Below, one piece after another: positions 13,427-20,352 of a stretch of 20,354 nt of DNA. This stretch comes from an uncultured Prevotella sp. (lineage in GTDB: Bacteria > Bacteroidota > Bacteroidia > Bacteroidales > Bacteroidaceae). The stretch spans positions 1-20,354 of the forward strand of contig USHW01000039.1 of assembly GCA_900554545.1 (NCBI GenBank), written 5' to 3'. The position numbers and the translations under genes are program-made. The notes under the pieces were generated by a model. It was given only the letters and a program-made list of their open reading frames with translations, had not been told where the DNA came from and made no database searches. Positions within the stretch are counted from its first letter, which is position 1; each line of letters begins with the position of its first letter.

Positions 13427-14416
13427 ATGGCTGTATCAATAGCTGACATACAGAAAATCCGCAAGATGACAGGCGCCGGCCTGGCTGACTGCAAGAAGGC
13501 CCTCACCGAGAGCGACGGCGACTTCGACAAGGCAATAGAAATCATCCGTGAGAAGGGTCAGGCCATCGCTGCAAAGCGTAGCGACCGCGAGACTTCAAAC
13601 GGTTGTGTACTGGTGAAGGCGACCGACGACTTCGCAGCAATGATTGCCTTGAAGTGCGAGACCGACTTCGTTGCCAACGGTGCAGACTTCATCGCCCTGA
13701 CACAGAGCATCCTCGACGCTGCCGTAGCAGCAAAGGCGAAGACCCTTGACGAGGTTAAGGCTCTGCCGTTGAACGGCAGCACAGTGCAGGACGAGGTTGT
13801 TGCCCGCTCTGGTATCACCGGCGAGAAGACCGAGCTTGACGGCTACCTCTATCTTGAGGGCGGCAATGTTTCGGTTTACGACCACATGGGCAAGCACACG
13901 CTTTGCACTATGGTTCAGACCAACAAGCCGGCTGAGGAGCAGGCTCACAACATCGCCATGCAGGTGGCTGCAATGAATCCGGTTGCCCTTGACGAAGCAA
14001 GCGTACCCCAGGAGGTTAAGGACAGCGAGCTGAAAGTTGCCATCGAGAAGACCAAGGAAGAGCAAATCAACAAGGCTGTCGAGGCCGCTCTGAAGAAGGC
14101 CGGCTTCAATCTCTACATCGCAGAGAACGAAGAACACATCAACGAAGGCATCATGAAGGGCAACATCACCGAAGCTCAGGCTGAGGAGATACGCAAAATA
14201 AAGAAGGAAACAGCCGAGCAGAAGGCTGCCAACATGCCCGAGCAGATGGTTCAGAACATCGCAAAGGGACGTATGGCCAAGTTCTTCAAGGAATCTTGCC
14301 TGCTTAACCAGGAGTTCATCCAGGACAGCAAGATGAGCGTGTCTGACTATCTCCACGCTGCCGACAAGGAGCTTACTGTCGTTGCGTTCAAGCGTTTCAC
14401 GCTGCGCGCGGAGTAA
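13427..14416 (+). CDS. tsf: Translation elongation factor Ts
   Basis: A 329-residue nucleotide-exchange factor that releases GDP from EF-Tu. The N-terminal UBA-like domain carries the family signature IRKMTGAGLADCKKALTE (about 11-28). CETDFVA (about 77-83) marks the core domain, and CLLNQEFIQDSKMSVSDYL lies in the C-terminal dimerisation region. Length is longer than E. coli EF-Ts (~283) and in keeping with Bacteroidetes homologues. It is the last gene of the ribosomal cluster; a terminator follows at 14461-14488. Confidence 0.97.
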   Translation: MAVSIADIQKIRKMTGAGLADCKKALTESDGDFDKAIEIIREKGQAIAAKRSDRETSNGCVLVKATDDFAAMIALKCETDFVANGADFIALTQSILDAAVAAKAKTLDEVKALPLNGSTVQDEVVARSGITGEKTELDGYLYLEGGNVSVYDHMGKHTLCTMVQTNKPAEEQAHNIAMQVAAMNPVALDEASVPQEVKDSELKVAIEKTKEEQINKAVEAALKKAGFNLYIAENEEHINEGIMKGNITEAQAEEIRKIKKETAEQKAANMPEQMVQNIAKGRMAKFFKESCLLNQEFIQDSKMSVSDYLHAADKELTVVAFKRFTLRAE

Positions 14417-14460
14417 TTCCGGGACGGCGTACAGCTGTTTTTCAAATGACATTTGATAAG

Positions 14461-14488
14461 GCGTCGCGCATCAAGCGCGGCGCTTTTT
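14461..14488 (+). terminator. Rho-independent terminator after tsf
   Basis: GCGTCGCGC (14461-14469), loop ATCAA, GCGCGGCGC (14475-14483) with one G-U pair, then T5 and a second T6 tract. Just before it lies a small palindrome TCAAATGACATTTGA (14442-14456). Confidence 0.85.
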
Positions 14489-14515
14489 GTTTTTTATTGT
14501 CGAAATGGTACCTTG

Positions 14516-14625
14516 CGAAAGGCGGCTTTTTGCATTCCAAAAGGCCATCAATCGCACGCTAAAAGGCCGTCTTTTGCATTGCAAAAGACGGCCTTTTGTA
14601 ACGCGTTGAAATACAAGGTATTATG
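14516..14625 (+). repeat. 22-nt periodic hairpin module, copy 4
   Basis: Units at 14516-14537, 14538-14559, 14560-14581 and 14582-14603; tail at 14604-14625 (starts CGTTGA, less conserved at its end). Units 3 and 4 form a perfect 17-bp stem with the loop ATT: 14561-14577 is the exact reverse complement of 14581-14597. It lies downstream of the tsf terminator and upstream of the alcohol dehydrogenase promoter. The rest of the gap 14489-14796 holds only that promoter. Confidence 0.85.
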
Positions 14626-14725
14626 AAGATGGCTGTTGGCGGCGGTGCAAGTAGTACCGATTGCGGTGGCGGTTTGTGGCGCAAAGCGTAAGATTGGGCG
14701 ATTTTTCAGTAAAATGTTTACGGTC

Positions 14726-14751
14726 TTTGTTGTTTTTATTTGATAACTTTG
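14726..14751 (+). promoter_or_regulatory. Promoter region of the iron-containing alcohol dehydrogenase gene
   Basis: TAACTTTG (14744-14751) is an exact -7 match and is followed by CA. The nearest TTTG (14726-14729) is only 14 bp upstream, so the true -33 element is uncertain. The -7 element is 118 nt beyond the tail of repeat module copy 4. Confidence 0.55.
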
Positions 14752-14796
14752 CAATCGGAAAACATAAATGTTAATAATACAACGGAGGACTATATT

Positions 14797-15963
14797 ATGA
14801 AAAGTTTTCGTGCATACGTGCCCACGGACATTGTGTTCGGTTCGGGCGTTGTTAAAGAGTTGCACAACCACAAGCTGCCCGGCAAGAAGGCGATGATAGT
14901 AATTTCAAACGGAAAATCGACCCGCGCCAACGGCTATCTTGACACGGTGGAGGGCGAGTTGCGGCAGGCCGGAGTGGAAACGGTGGTGTTCGACCGCGTA
15001 GAGGCCAATCCGCTGCGCTCTACGGTAATGGCCGGTGCGGCTTTCGCACGCGACAACGGCTGCGACTTCCTTCTCGCTCTGGGCGGCGGCAGCGTGATGG
15101 ACGCTGCCAAGGTGATGGCATTCATGGCGGTAAATCCCGGCGACGTGTGGGACTATATAGCAGGAGGCACCGGCAAGGCGCAGCCGCGACAGGCCGCTCC
15201 GCTGCCCCTTGTGTGCGTCACGACGACAGCCGGTACAGGCTCGGAGGCTGACCCTTACGGCGTTATCAGCAATGACGAGACCAACGAGAAGATAGGCTTC
15301 CACGCCGATTTCCCCGTACTGTCAATCGTAGACCCTGAACTCATGCTGTCGGTTCCGCCAGTGTTCACCGCTTACCAGGGCTTCGACGCGCTGTTCCATT
15401 CAACCGAGTGTTACGTGTCATCGACGGCAAACGCCATGAGCGACATGTACGCCCTGACGGCAATCGAGAACGTTGCGAAGTATCTTGCACGCGCCGTCAA
15501 TGACGGAAACGACCTCGAAGCGCGCGAGCACGTGGCCTTCGGCAACACGCTTTCGGGCATAGTGATGAACATTGCCAGCACAACGGCCAAGCATTCGCTT
15601 GAACATGCCATGAGTGCTTACCACCATGCGCTGCCCCACGGAGCCGGACTTATCATGATTTCAAAGGCGTTCTACGAATATTTCATCGAGCGTCACGCCT
15701 GCGACGAACGCTTCGTGCGCATGGCGCAGGCCATGGGCATGCCCGAGGCAAGCCGCCCCGAAGACTTCATCACGATGCAGGTGAAGCTGCAAGAGGAGTG
15801 CGGCGTGGCCGGACTTAAGATGAGCGACTACGGCATAACGCCTGAAGAGTTTGACACGCTGGCAAGGAACGCACGCGAGACTATGGGCGGACTGTTCCTC
15901 GGAAATCCGTGCGAGCTTGACCATGCAGGCTGCGTTGAAATCTTGAGAAAGTCTTACAGGTAA
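14797..15963 (+). CDS. Iron-containing (group III) alcohol dehydrogenase
   Basis: A 388-residue cytoplasmic NAD(P)H-dependent oxidoreductase of the Fe-ADH family (BdhA/YqhD type). The cofactor-binding loop LGGGSVMDAAKVMA lies at 95-108. Metal ligands expected for the family are present: D197 and H201 (GFDALFH), H266 (AKHSLEHAM) and H281 (LPHGAGL). TTTAGTGSEADPYGVI (142-157) is also typical. It probably reduces an aldehyde such as butanal or another short-chain aldehyde to recycle NAD(P)H during fermentation; the substrate cannot be told from sequence. The start at 14797 is preferred over in-frame upstream codons because the family begins with this MKSFRAYVPT-like strand, GGAGG lies 10 nt before it, and the promoter overlaps any longer version. 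Confidence 0.9.
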   Translation: MKSFRAYVPTDIVFGSGVVKELHNHKLPGKKAMIVISNGKSTRANGYLDTVEGELRQAGVETVVFDRVEANPLRSTVMAGAAFARDNGCDFLLALGGGSVMDAAKVMAFMAVNPGDVWDYIAGGTGKAQPRQAAPLPLVCVTTTAGTGSEADPYGVISNDETNEKIGFHADFPVLSIVDPELMLSVPPVFTAYQGFDALFHSTECYVSSTANAMSDMYALTAIENVAKYLARAVNDGNDLEAREHVAFGNTLSGIVMNIASTTAKHSLEHAMSAYHHALPHGAGLIMISKAFYEYFIERHACDERFVRMAQAMGMPEASRPEDFITMQVKLQEECGVAGLKMSDYGITPEEFDTLARNARETMGGLFLGNPCELDHAGCVEILRKSYR

Positions 15964-15982
15964 ACCGTTTAATCTTCAAACG

Positions 15983-16015
15983 CCCGGCGGCAGGGCCACG
16001 CCCACGGCCGCCGGG
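15983..16015 (+). terminator. GC-rich hairpin after the alcohol dehydrogenase gene
   Basis: CCCGGCGGC (15983-15991) is the exact reverse complement of GCCGCCGGG (16007-16015). No T tract follows, so it may be a processing or attenuating hairpin rather than a true terminator. Confidence 0.4.
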
Positions 16016-16029
16016 ATTGTATGTTATAA

Positions 16030-16875
16030 ATGAAGAAAGCTTTTATGGAATTGAAAAAGGTTGTTTTTGCTGTTATGGCGGCAGTGTGTTGCTTGGCCGT
16101 TTCGGCGCAGACCGACTCTACGTTTTACATCAACGGTTCTATGGGACGGCTTGCCGCCCGCCTTCAGTTGCCAGAACTCGGGGTGGGGGGGAAGTGCCAT
16201 GTGGCGGTAATCTGCCACGGCTTCACCAGCAGCATGGACGACCCTGTTGTGGCAAGCGTGGCCGACAGGCTGCTTGAAAGCGGTTTCGGAGTGCTGCGTT
16301 TTGACTTCAATGGCCACGGAAAGAGCGAAGGCGACTTTGTGAACATGACCGTTCCCAACGAGATTGACGACGCGATGGCCGCCGTTGCCTTTGCACGCAG
16401 ACTGCCGCAGGCCGCCGACGTGTCTTTGGTAGGCCACTCGCAGGGCGGTGTAGTGTCGGCGATGGCTGCCGGACGGCTTGGCTCCGGCGTGATAAAAAGC
16501 CTCGTGCTGATGGCTCCTGCCGCCGTATTGAAGGACGATGCGCTGCGTGGCAACACCATGGGTGCCACGTATGACCCGTGGCATGCGCCCGAATATGTTG
16601 CCCTTCCGTCAGGACACAGGCTGGGGAGGGCATACGTCCAGACGGCCGTCAGCCTGCCGATATACGAGACGGCGGCGCGGTATGACGGGCCGGCGCTGGT
16701 TGTCCACGGCATGGCCGACCGTGTTGTGCCATATACTTACGGTGAAAGGTTTGCCCGGGAGATGCCCCGGTGCGAATTGAGCGTTGTGCCGGGAGACGAC
16801 CATGTGTTTTCCGGCGATGTGGAGAATGTGGCCTCCGCAGTGGCGGAATGGCTTGTGAAGACGCTGGAAAAATGA
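16030..16875 (+). CDS. Secreted alpha/beta hydrolase (serine esterase/peptidase S33-like)
   Basis: A 281-residue protein with a signal peptide (residues 1-26, ending AVSAQ), so periplasmic or secreted. The alpha/beta hydrolase fold is clear: VICHGFTSS near 60-68 (oxyanion hole), FDFNGHGKSEG (91-101), nucleophile S137 in VGHSQGG, acid D230 in HGMADRVVPY and catalytic H258 in GDDHVF. The whole resembles feruloyl/cinnamoyl esterase-like members of Hydrolase_4, which release hydroxycinnamates from plant polysaccharides, but the same core is used for many substrates, so this is only a suggestion. Start: the ATG at 16030 or, five codons later, at 16045; both keep the signal peptide. It starts 66 bp after the alcohol dehydrogenase gene, with a hairpin between them. 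A strong terminator follows. Confidence 0.82.
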   Translation: MKKAFMELKKVVFAVMAAVCCLAVSAQTDSTFYINGSMGRLAARLQLPELGVGGKCHVAVICHGFTSSMDDPVVASVADRLLESGFGVLRFDFNGHGKSEGDFVNMTVPNEIDDAMAAVAFARRLPQAADVSLVGHSQGGVVSAMAAGRLGSGVIKSLVLMAPAAVLKDDALRGNTMGATYDPWHAPEYVALPSGHRLGRAYVQTAVSLPIYETAARYDGPALVVHGMADRVVPYTYGERFAREMPRCELSVVPGDDHVFSGDVENVASAVAEWLVKTLEK

Positions 16876-16881
16876 CTCTTA

Positions 16882-16911
16882 AAAGCGCAGGCCACGGTCT
16901 GCGCTTTTTTT
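16882..16911 (+). terminator. Rho-independent terminator after the secreted hydrolase gene
   Basis: AAAGCGCAG (16882-16890) pairs perfectly with CTGCGCTTT (16899-16907); the T7 tract spans 16905-16911. The minus strand has a T4 run on the other side, so it could also help stop transcripts of the convergent DUF4421 gene ending at 16922. Confidence 0.85.
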
Positions 16912-16921
16912 GTTTGCCGGT

Positions 16922-17914
16922 TCAGAACCTGACGCCGTAAAACAGGCGCGCCCTCCATTTTATGTTTTCAATCAGCATGTCGTCCTTGTCGCCCTGCCGC
17001 CAGAGGTTCACCACGGCCGACATTCCTATAAAACTGTTCTTGAAATTGCGCACGGCGGCTACCCTGCCGACGTTTATCAGCGAGGGGAAACGGTAGGGAG
17101 CGTGCTGCCGGGTGTCGCCAACGGTGAGCCTGTTGTGCGAGAATACCACGATGTGCGGCATCGCCGAGAGGTGCAGCAGCCACTTCCTTTTTATTACAAA
17201 GTTGTATGCGTAGCCTCCGCCGATGGCTACGTTTATTGTCGTAAGCCGTTTGGAGCCGATGCCCTGCACAACGTCGGTCGCGCTGCTTATGCGCCCCGCG
17301 AAGGCCGAAAGCCCCAACAGCCACGAGCCGCAGCTGCGTTTCTGCACTTGTGACTGGCTGAACGCCGCCGGGAACGAGAAGCGCCGGTGGCTGAAAGCGT
17401 AGTAGGCGTTGGCCTGGAGCACGTCCATTTCGACGCGGCCTTGCTCTATGCTGTATGCGTTTCCGCCGTATTCGGCCTCGCCGCTGAATGTCTTTGCCGA
17501 CGTATATACAATGTCCACGCCCATGCGGTTGCCGTAAGAGCTTAGGCTGAACTCGTTGTCCTTGCTGCGTCCGGCCAGCTTTGCCGGATTGACCGCGAAG
17601 CCGAGCGACAGTCCGCGGTAGCTTACGGTTACGCCGGCGGTGGCTCTCAGTTCGCTCTCAAGTTGTGCGTTGAACTGCGAGTTGTTTATTGTTCCGTCAG
17701 TGTAAAGGTTTGTTCCCGATGCGTTGGCGCGCAGTTTCACAGTCCATTTGCCGCCGGGCTTGCCGATGTAGGCCGTGTCGTATCGGGCGAACGACTTTTC
17801 GCGGCGTGCCTCAAGCATGCTGTCCACCTGCTCTATTAGTGCGGTTTGCGCTTGTACGGTTGTCAGGCAGGTGCACAGTGCCAGCAATGTCAGTGTGTTT
17901 TTAATGCTCATCAT
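16922..17914 (-). CDS. DUF4421 family protein, probable outer-membrane beta-barrel
   Basis: The 330-residue protein has a signal peptide (MMSIKNTLTLLALC ... VQAQ). It matches the Bacteroidetes-specific DUF4421 family as I know it: a DTAYIGKPGGKWTVKLRAN segment after the signal, alternating hydrophobic/polar strands throughout, the conserved FSFPAAFSQSQVQKRSCGSWLLG block near the middle, and a C-terminus ending in aromatic-x-aromatic residues (RLFYGVRF), as expected for an outer-membrane barrel. Molecular function is unknown. I start it at the double ATG at 17914/17911; an in-frame extension to 18010 would place 32 Arg-rich residues before the signal peptide and is rejected. No clear -7 element was found upstream. 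The gene converges on the secreted hydrolase. Confidence 0.8.
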   Translation of the reverse strand: MMSIKNTLTLLALCTCLTTVQAQTALIEQVDSMLEARREKSFARYDTAYIGKPGGKWTVKLRANASGTNLYTDGTINNSQFNAQLESELRATAGVTVSYRGLSLGFAVNPAKLAGRSKDNEFSLSSYGNRMGVDIVYTSAKTFSGEAEYGGNAYSIEQGRVEMDVLQANAYYAFSHRRFSFPAAFSQSQVQKRSCGSWLLGLSAFAGRISSATDVVQGIGSKRLTTINVAIGGGYAYNFVIKRKWLLHLSAMPHIVVFSHNRLTVGDTRQHAPYRFPSLINVGRVAAVRNFKNSFIGMSAVVNLWRQGDKDDMLIENIKWRARLFYGVRF

Positions 17915-18010
17915 CGCAGTTGTTGGCCGCGCAGCCGCGTTTGCGCGGCATGCTTGTGTAATGTAAAACGTGCGCCGGCGGCGTTTTATTGCGCCAGAAG
18001 CGCAGTTCAT

Positions 18011-18161
18011 TTTAATTGAGAATTGAGAGTTGAGAATGGAGAATTATGATTTGCTTTGTTGGCAGACAACCTCGAAGGTAATCATAATTCTCCATTCTCA
18101 ACTCTCAATTCTCAATTAAAGCAAATCATAATTCTCCATTCTCAACTCTCCATTCTCAATT
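18011..18161. repeat. Inverted-repeat element with conserved core; perfect 41-nt arms plus a third half-arm
   Basis: Bases 18011-18051 and 18080-18120 are perfect reverse complements (41 of 41), built from words such as TTGAGAATTGAGAGTTGAG. The 28-nt loop (18052-18079) begins TGCTTTGTTGGCAGAC. Immediately after, 18121-18161 is an inverted copy of 18014-18054 with a single mismatch, i.e. a further half element cut within the core. That half abuts unit 1 of repeat module copy 5 at 18162. The gap 17915-18403 holds nothing else besides module copy 5 and the promoter at 18347-18377. Confidence 0.85.
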
Positions 18162-18271
18162 CAAAAGATGTCCTTTTGCCTTCCAAAAGGTTACCTTTTA
18201 CCTTCTAAAAGGCCACGTTTTGCAAGCCAAAAGACGGTCTTTTGCAACGCATTGGAAATCAAGCGGTTACA
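18162..18271 (+). repeat. 22-nt periodic hairpin module, copy 5
   Basis: Units at 18162-18183, 18184-18205, 18206-18227 and 18228-18249; tail at 18250-18271 (starts CATTGG, ends GGTTACA). Period and frame match the other copies exactly. Unit cores here are GATGTCC, GGTTACC, GGCCACG and GACGGTC. Pairing between neighbouring units is weaker than in copies 2 and 4, but each unit keeps its AAAAG ... CTTTT-type ends. Confidence 0.85.
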
Positions 18272-18346
18272 CAGGTGCTTGCTTGCCGCGTGCCAATTGC
18301 TGTCCAAGGCCGTAGCCGTTGGCTGTAAATAGTTGGGCGCTAAGGC

Positions 18347-18377
18347 TTTGCCGTTACGCGCGTTTTTTATAAATTTG
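18347..18377 (+). promoter_or_regulatory. Promoter of the DUF2156-GNAT gene
   Basis: TTTG (18347-18350) and TAAATTTG (18370-18377) are separated by 19 bp, a full match to the Bacteroidetes consensus. The start codon is 26 nt beyond the -7 element, so the leader is very short. The -7 element is 98 nt past the tail of module copy 5. Confidence 0.75.
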
Positions 18378-18403
18378 CCGTTGGAAGACAATTTTTTACA
18401 GGT

Positions 18404-20167
18404 ATGATAAAATTCAAGGACGTCACCGTTGACGACAAAGACCTTATACAGAGCTTCACGCTCTACGGCGAAAGGCAGAACTGCGACCTGTCGTTCGCAA
18501 ACCTCATCAGCTGGCGCTTTTTGTACAACACGCAGTATGCAGTGGTTGACGATTATCTCGTGTTCCGCTTTTATACAGGCCGCCATCTGGCCTACATGAT
18601 GCCGGTTCCGCGTCCGCGTGAGCAGGAGGACGGCTCGCTAAGGGTGGAGCCGTGCGACGAATGCTCGGTGAGCGTAATCCGCGCAATACGCGACGACTCT
18701 ATTGCGATGGGGCATCCATTCCTGATGCTCGGCGTGTGCAACTACATGCGCGACATCATTGAAAAGTATTTTCCCGACACGTTCGACATAAAGCCCGACC
18801 GTGACTACAGCGACTACATATACACAAGGGACAAGCTTGTGAACCTGTCGGGCAAGAAACTGCAGAGCAAGCGCAACCATATAAACAAGTTCAAGACGCT
18901 TTATCCTGGTTATGAATACCGCAGGCTGACGCCGGAACTCATACCGCAGTGCCTCGAAGTGGAGAGGCAATGGCGTGCGGTTTCAAAAGACGACAACGGC
19001 GAAACGCCCGACGAGGAACTATCGGAAGCGCTGCGCTCGATGACGCGCGCATTCAACCGCTGGGACAAGTTGGGGCTAATGGGCGGGGCAATCTTCGTGG
19101 GAGAGCGCATGGTTGCGTTCACATACGGCTGTCCGATTAACCATAACACCTTCGACGTGTGCGTGGAAAAGGCCGACGTCAGCTATGAGGGGGCGTTCGC
19201 CATAATCAATCAGGAGTTTGTGAAGCACATCCCCGAGCAGTATTACTACATCAACCGTGAGGAAGACTTGGGCGACGAAGGCCTGCGCCGGGCAAAGCTT
19301 TCATACAAGCCCGACATACTTTTGGAGAAGAATGTCATAATGGAGAAGCATCCGCTGGCCGACTTCGAGGACCAAAGCCGCATCAAGCTGGAGACCATGG
19401 AGCTGTGGCGCGACACGTTCGGCGACCCCGAAGAGTTTGTCAACCTTTACTTCTCGCGCGTGTATAAAAGCGAGTACAACGTGTGCTGCCAGCTTGGCGG
19501 CCGCGTGGTGGCCGCCCTCCAGACCCTGCCTTACAAGATGTTGTATCACGGAAGAGAGGTGAACACCGCCTATGTCAGCGGCGTTTCCGTGACGGAAAGC
19601 CTGCGCGGACAGGACATCGGCAACAACCTCATGCGGCAGGCGCACTTCCGCCTTTATTATAAGGATACGGTTTTCGCCGCGCTTATACCGGCCGAGGAGT
19701 GGCTTTACCGGTGGTATTCCAAGTGCGGATATGCACAGGTGATTACATGCACGCCGGCACCGGCCGACCCGAGGGCGGTATCCTTCGCCGAGTTTGACGG
19801 CATACAGCGCACAAGGAACTGCGTCCTTCTGCATGACGAGGACGGTTATGACGTAATCTGCGAGGACATACGCCTCGCCGGGGAAGCGTATAGGCCGCAG
19901 TCGGATGACATTCCGGCCATGCTAAGGGTTGTCGATGCGAAGAAGGCTTTGGCGCTTTATGCCGCCACACACACAGGCGTTGACATGGTAATCCGTATCG
20001 ACGGCGATGCCGACATACCGATGAACAACGCATATTATGTGCTCAAAGACGGTAAGGTTCGCCAGACCGATGAGCCTTGCCGGTCGGCAATGAAGCTTAC
20101 GATAGCCGGACTTGCCGGGTTCATTTTTGATGGCGAACATGCAGAAATGAACCTTATGCTTAACTGA
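18404..20167 (+). CDS. Fusion of a DUF2156 acyl/aminoacyl-transferase-like domain and an Eis-like GNAT acetyltransferase
   Basis: The 587-residue cytoplasmic protein has two transferase-like halves. Residues 1-310 match DUF2156 (related to the C-terminal lysyltransferase domain of MprF/LPG synthase): WRFLYNTQYAVVDDYLVFR, GKKLQSKRNHINKFK, and the conserved REEDLGDEGLRRAKLSYKP near its end (286-303). Residues 325-587 match Eis-like GNATs: LWRDTFGDPEEFVNLYF, VSGVSVTESLRGQDIGNNLM (391-410, with the acetyl-CoA loop RGQDIG), LIPAEEWLYRWYSKCGY (428-443), and a C-terminal SCP2-like region (about 490-587). From memory these two domains are often encoded by separate adjacent genes in Bacteroides; here they form one continuous frame with no sign of a frameshift. 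Substrates are unknown. It has its own promoter; no clear terminator follows. Confidence 0.8.
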   Translation: MIKFKDVTVDDKDLIQSFTLYGERQNCDLSFANLISWRFLYNTQYAVVDDYLVFRFYTGRHLAYMMPVPRPREQEDGSLRVEPCDECSVSVIRAIRDDSIAMGHPFLMLGVCNYMRDIIEKYFPDTFDIKPDRDYSDYIYTRDKLVNLSGKKLQSKRNHINKFKTLYPGYEYRRLTPELIPQCLEVERQWRAVSKDDNGETPDEELSEALRSMTRAFNRWDKLGLMGGAIFVGERMVAFTYGCPINHNTFDVCVEKADVSYEGAFAIINQEFVKHIPEQYYYINREEDLGDEGLRRAKLSYKPDILLEKNVIMEKHPLADFEDQSRIKLETMELWRDTFGDPEEFVNLYFSRVYKSEYNVCCQLGGRVVAALQTLPYKMLYHGREVNTAYVSGVSVTESLRGQDIGNNLMRQAHFRLYYKDTVFAALIPAEEWLYRWYSKCGYAQVITCTPAPADPRAVSFAEFDGIQRTRNCVLLHDEDGYDVICEDIRLAGEAYRPQSDDIPAMLRVVDAKKALALYAATHTGVDMVIRIDGDADIPMNNAYYVLKDGKVRQTDEPCRSAMKLTIAGLAGFIFDGEHAEMNLMLN

Positions 20168-20320
20168 AATGCAAAAAAATCGTTCAAGATGCCGTTTCTC
20201 CAATTATGCAGTTGATGCTTTTTCAGCCCATATAATTAATGTGTACTCCCCCATGTTTGGGTCTTGTTTTGTGAACGGATGTTAAAATTGTCCTGTTTAG
20301 ATAAAATTCTTGCCGTAAAG

Positions 20321-20352
20321 TTTGGTGTGTTCGTGTAAAGTGTGTACTTTTG
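20321..20352 (+). promoter_or_regulatory. Strong promoter at the right edge for a gene outside the window
   Basis: TTTG (20321-20324) and TACTTTTG (20345-20352) are 20 bp apart and followed by CA, the best consensus match in the window together with 18347-18377. The preceding gap 20168-20320 contains no gene or clear terminator. Confidence 0.7.

Noticed and set aside
14516..14625. CRISPR array as an explanation of the 22-nt periodic repeats
   Set aside because: There are no unique spacers of constant length, the units diverge within each copy and pair with one another, and no cas genes are present.
14740..14796. N-terminal extension of the alcohol dehydrogenase
   Set aside because: It would overlap the -7 promoter element, lacks similarity to the family, and GGAGG lies upstream of the ATG at 14797.
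17915..18010. N-terminal extension of the DUF4421 protein
   Set aside because: It would put an Arg-rich segment ahead of a normal signal peptide; the double ATG at 17911-17914 is the natural start.
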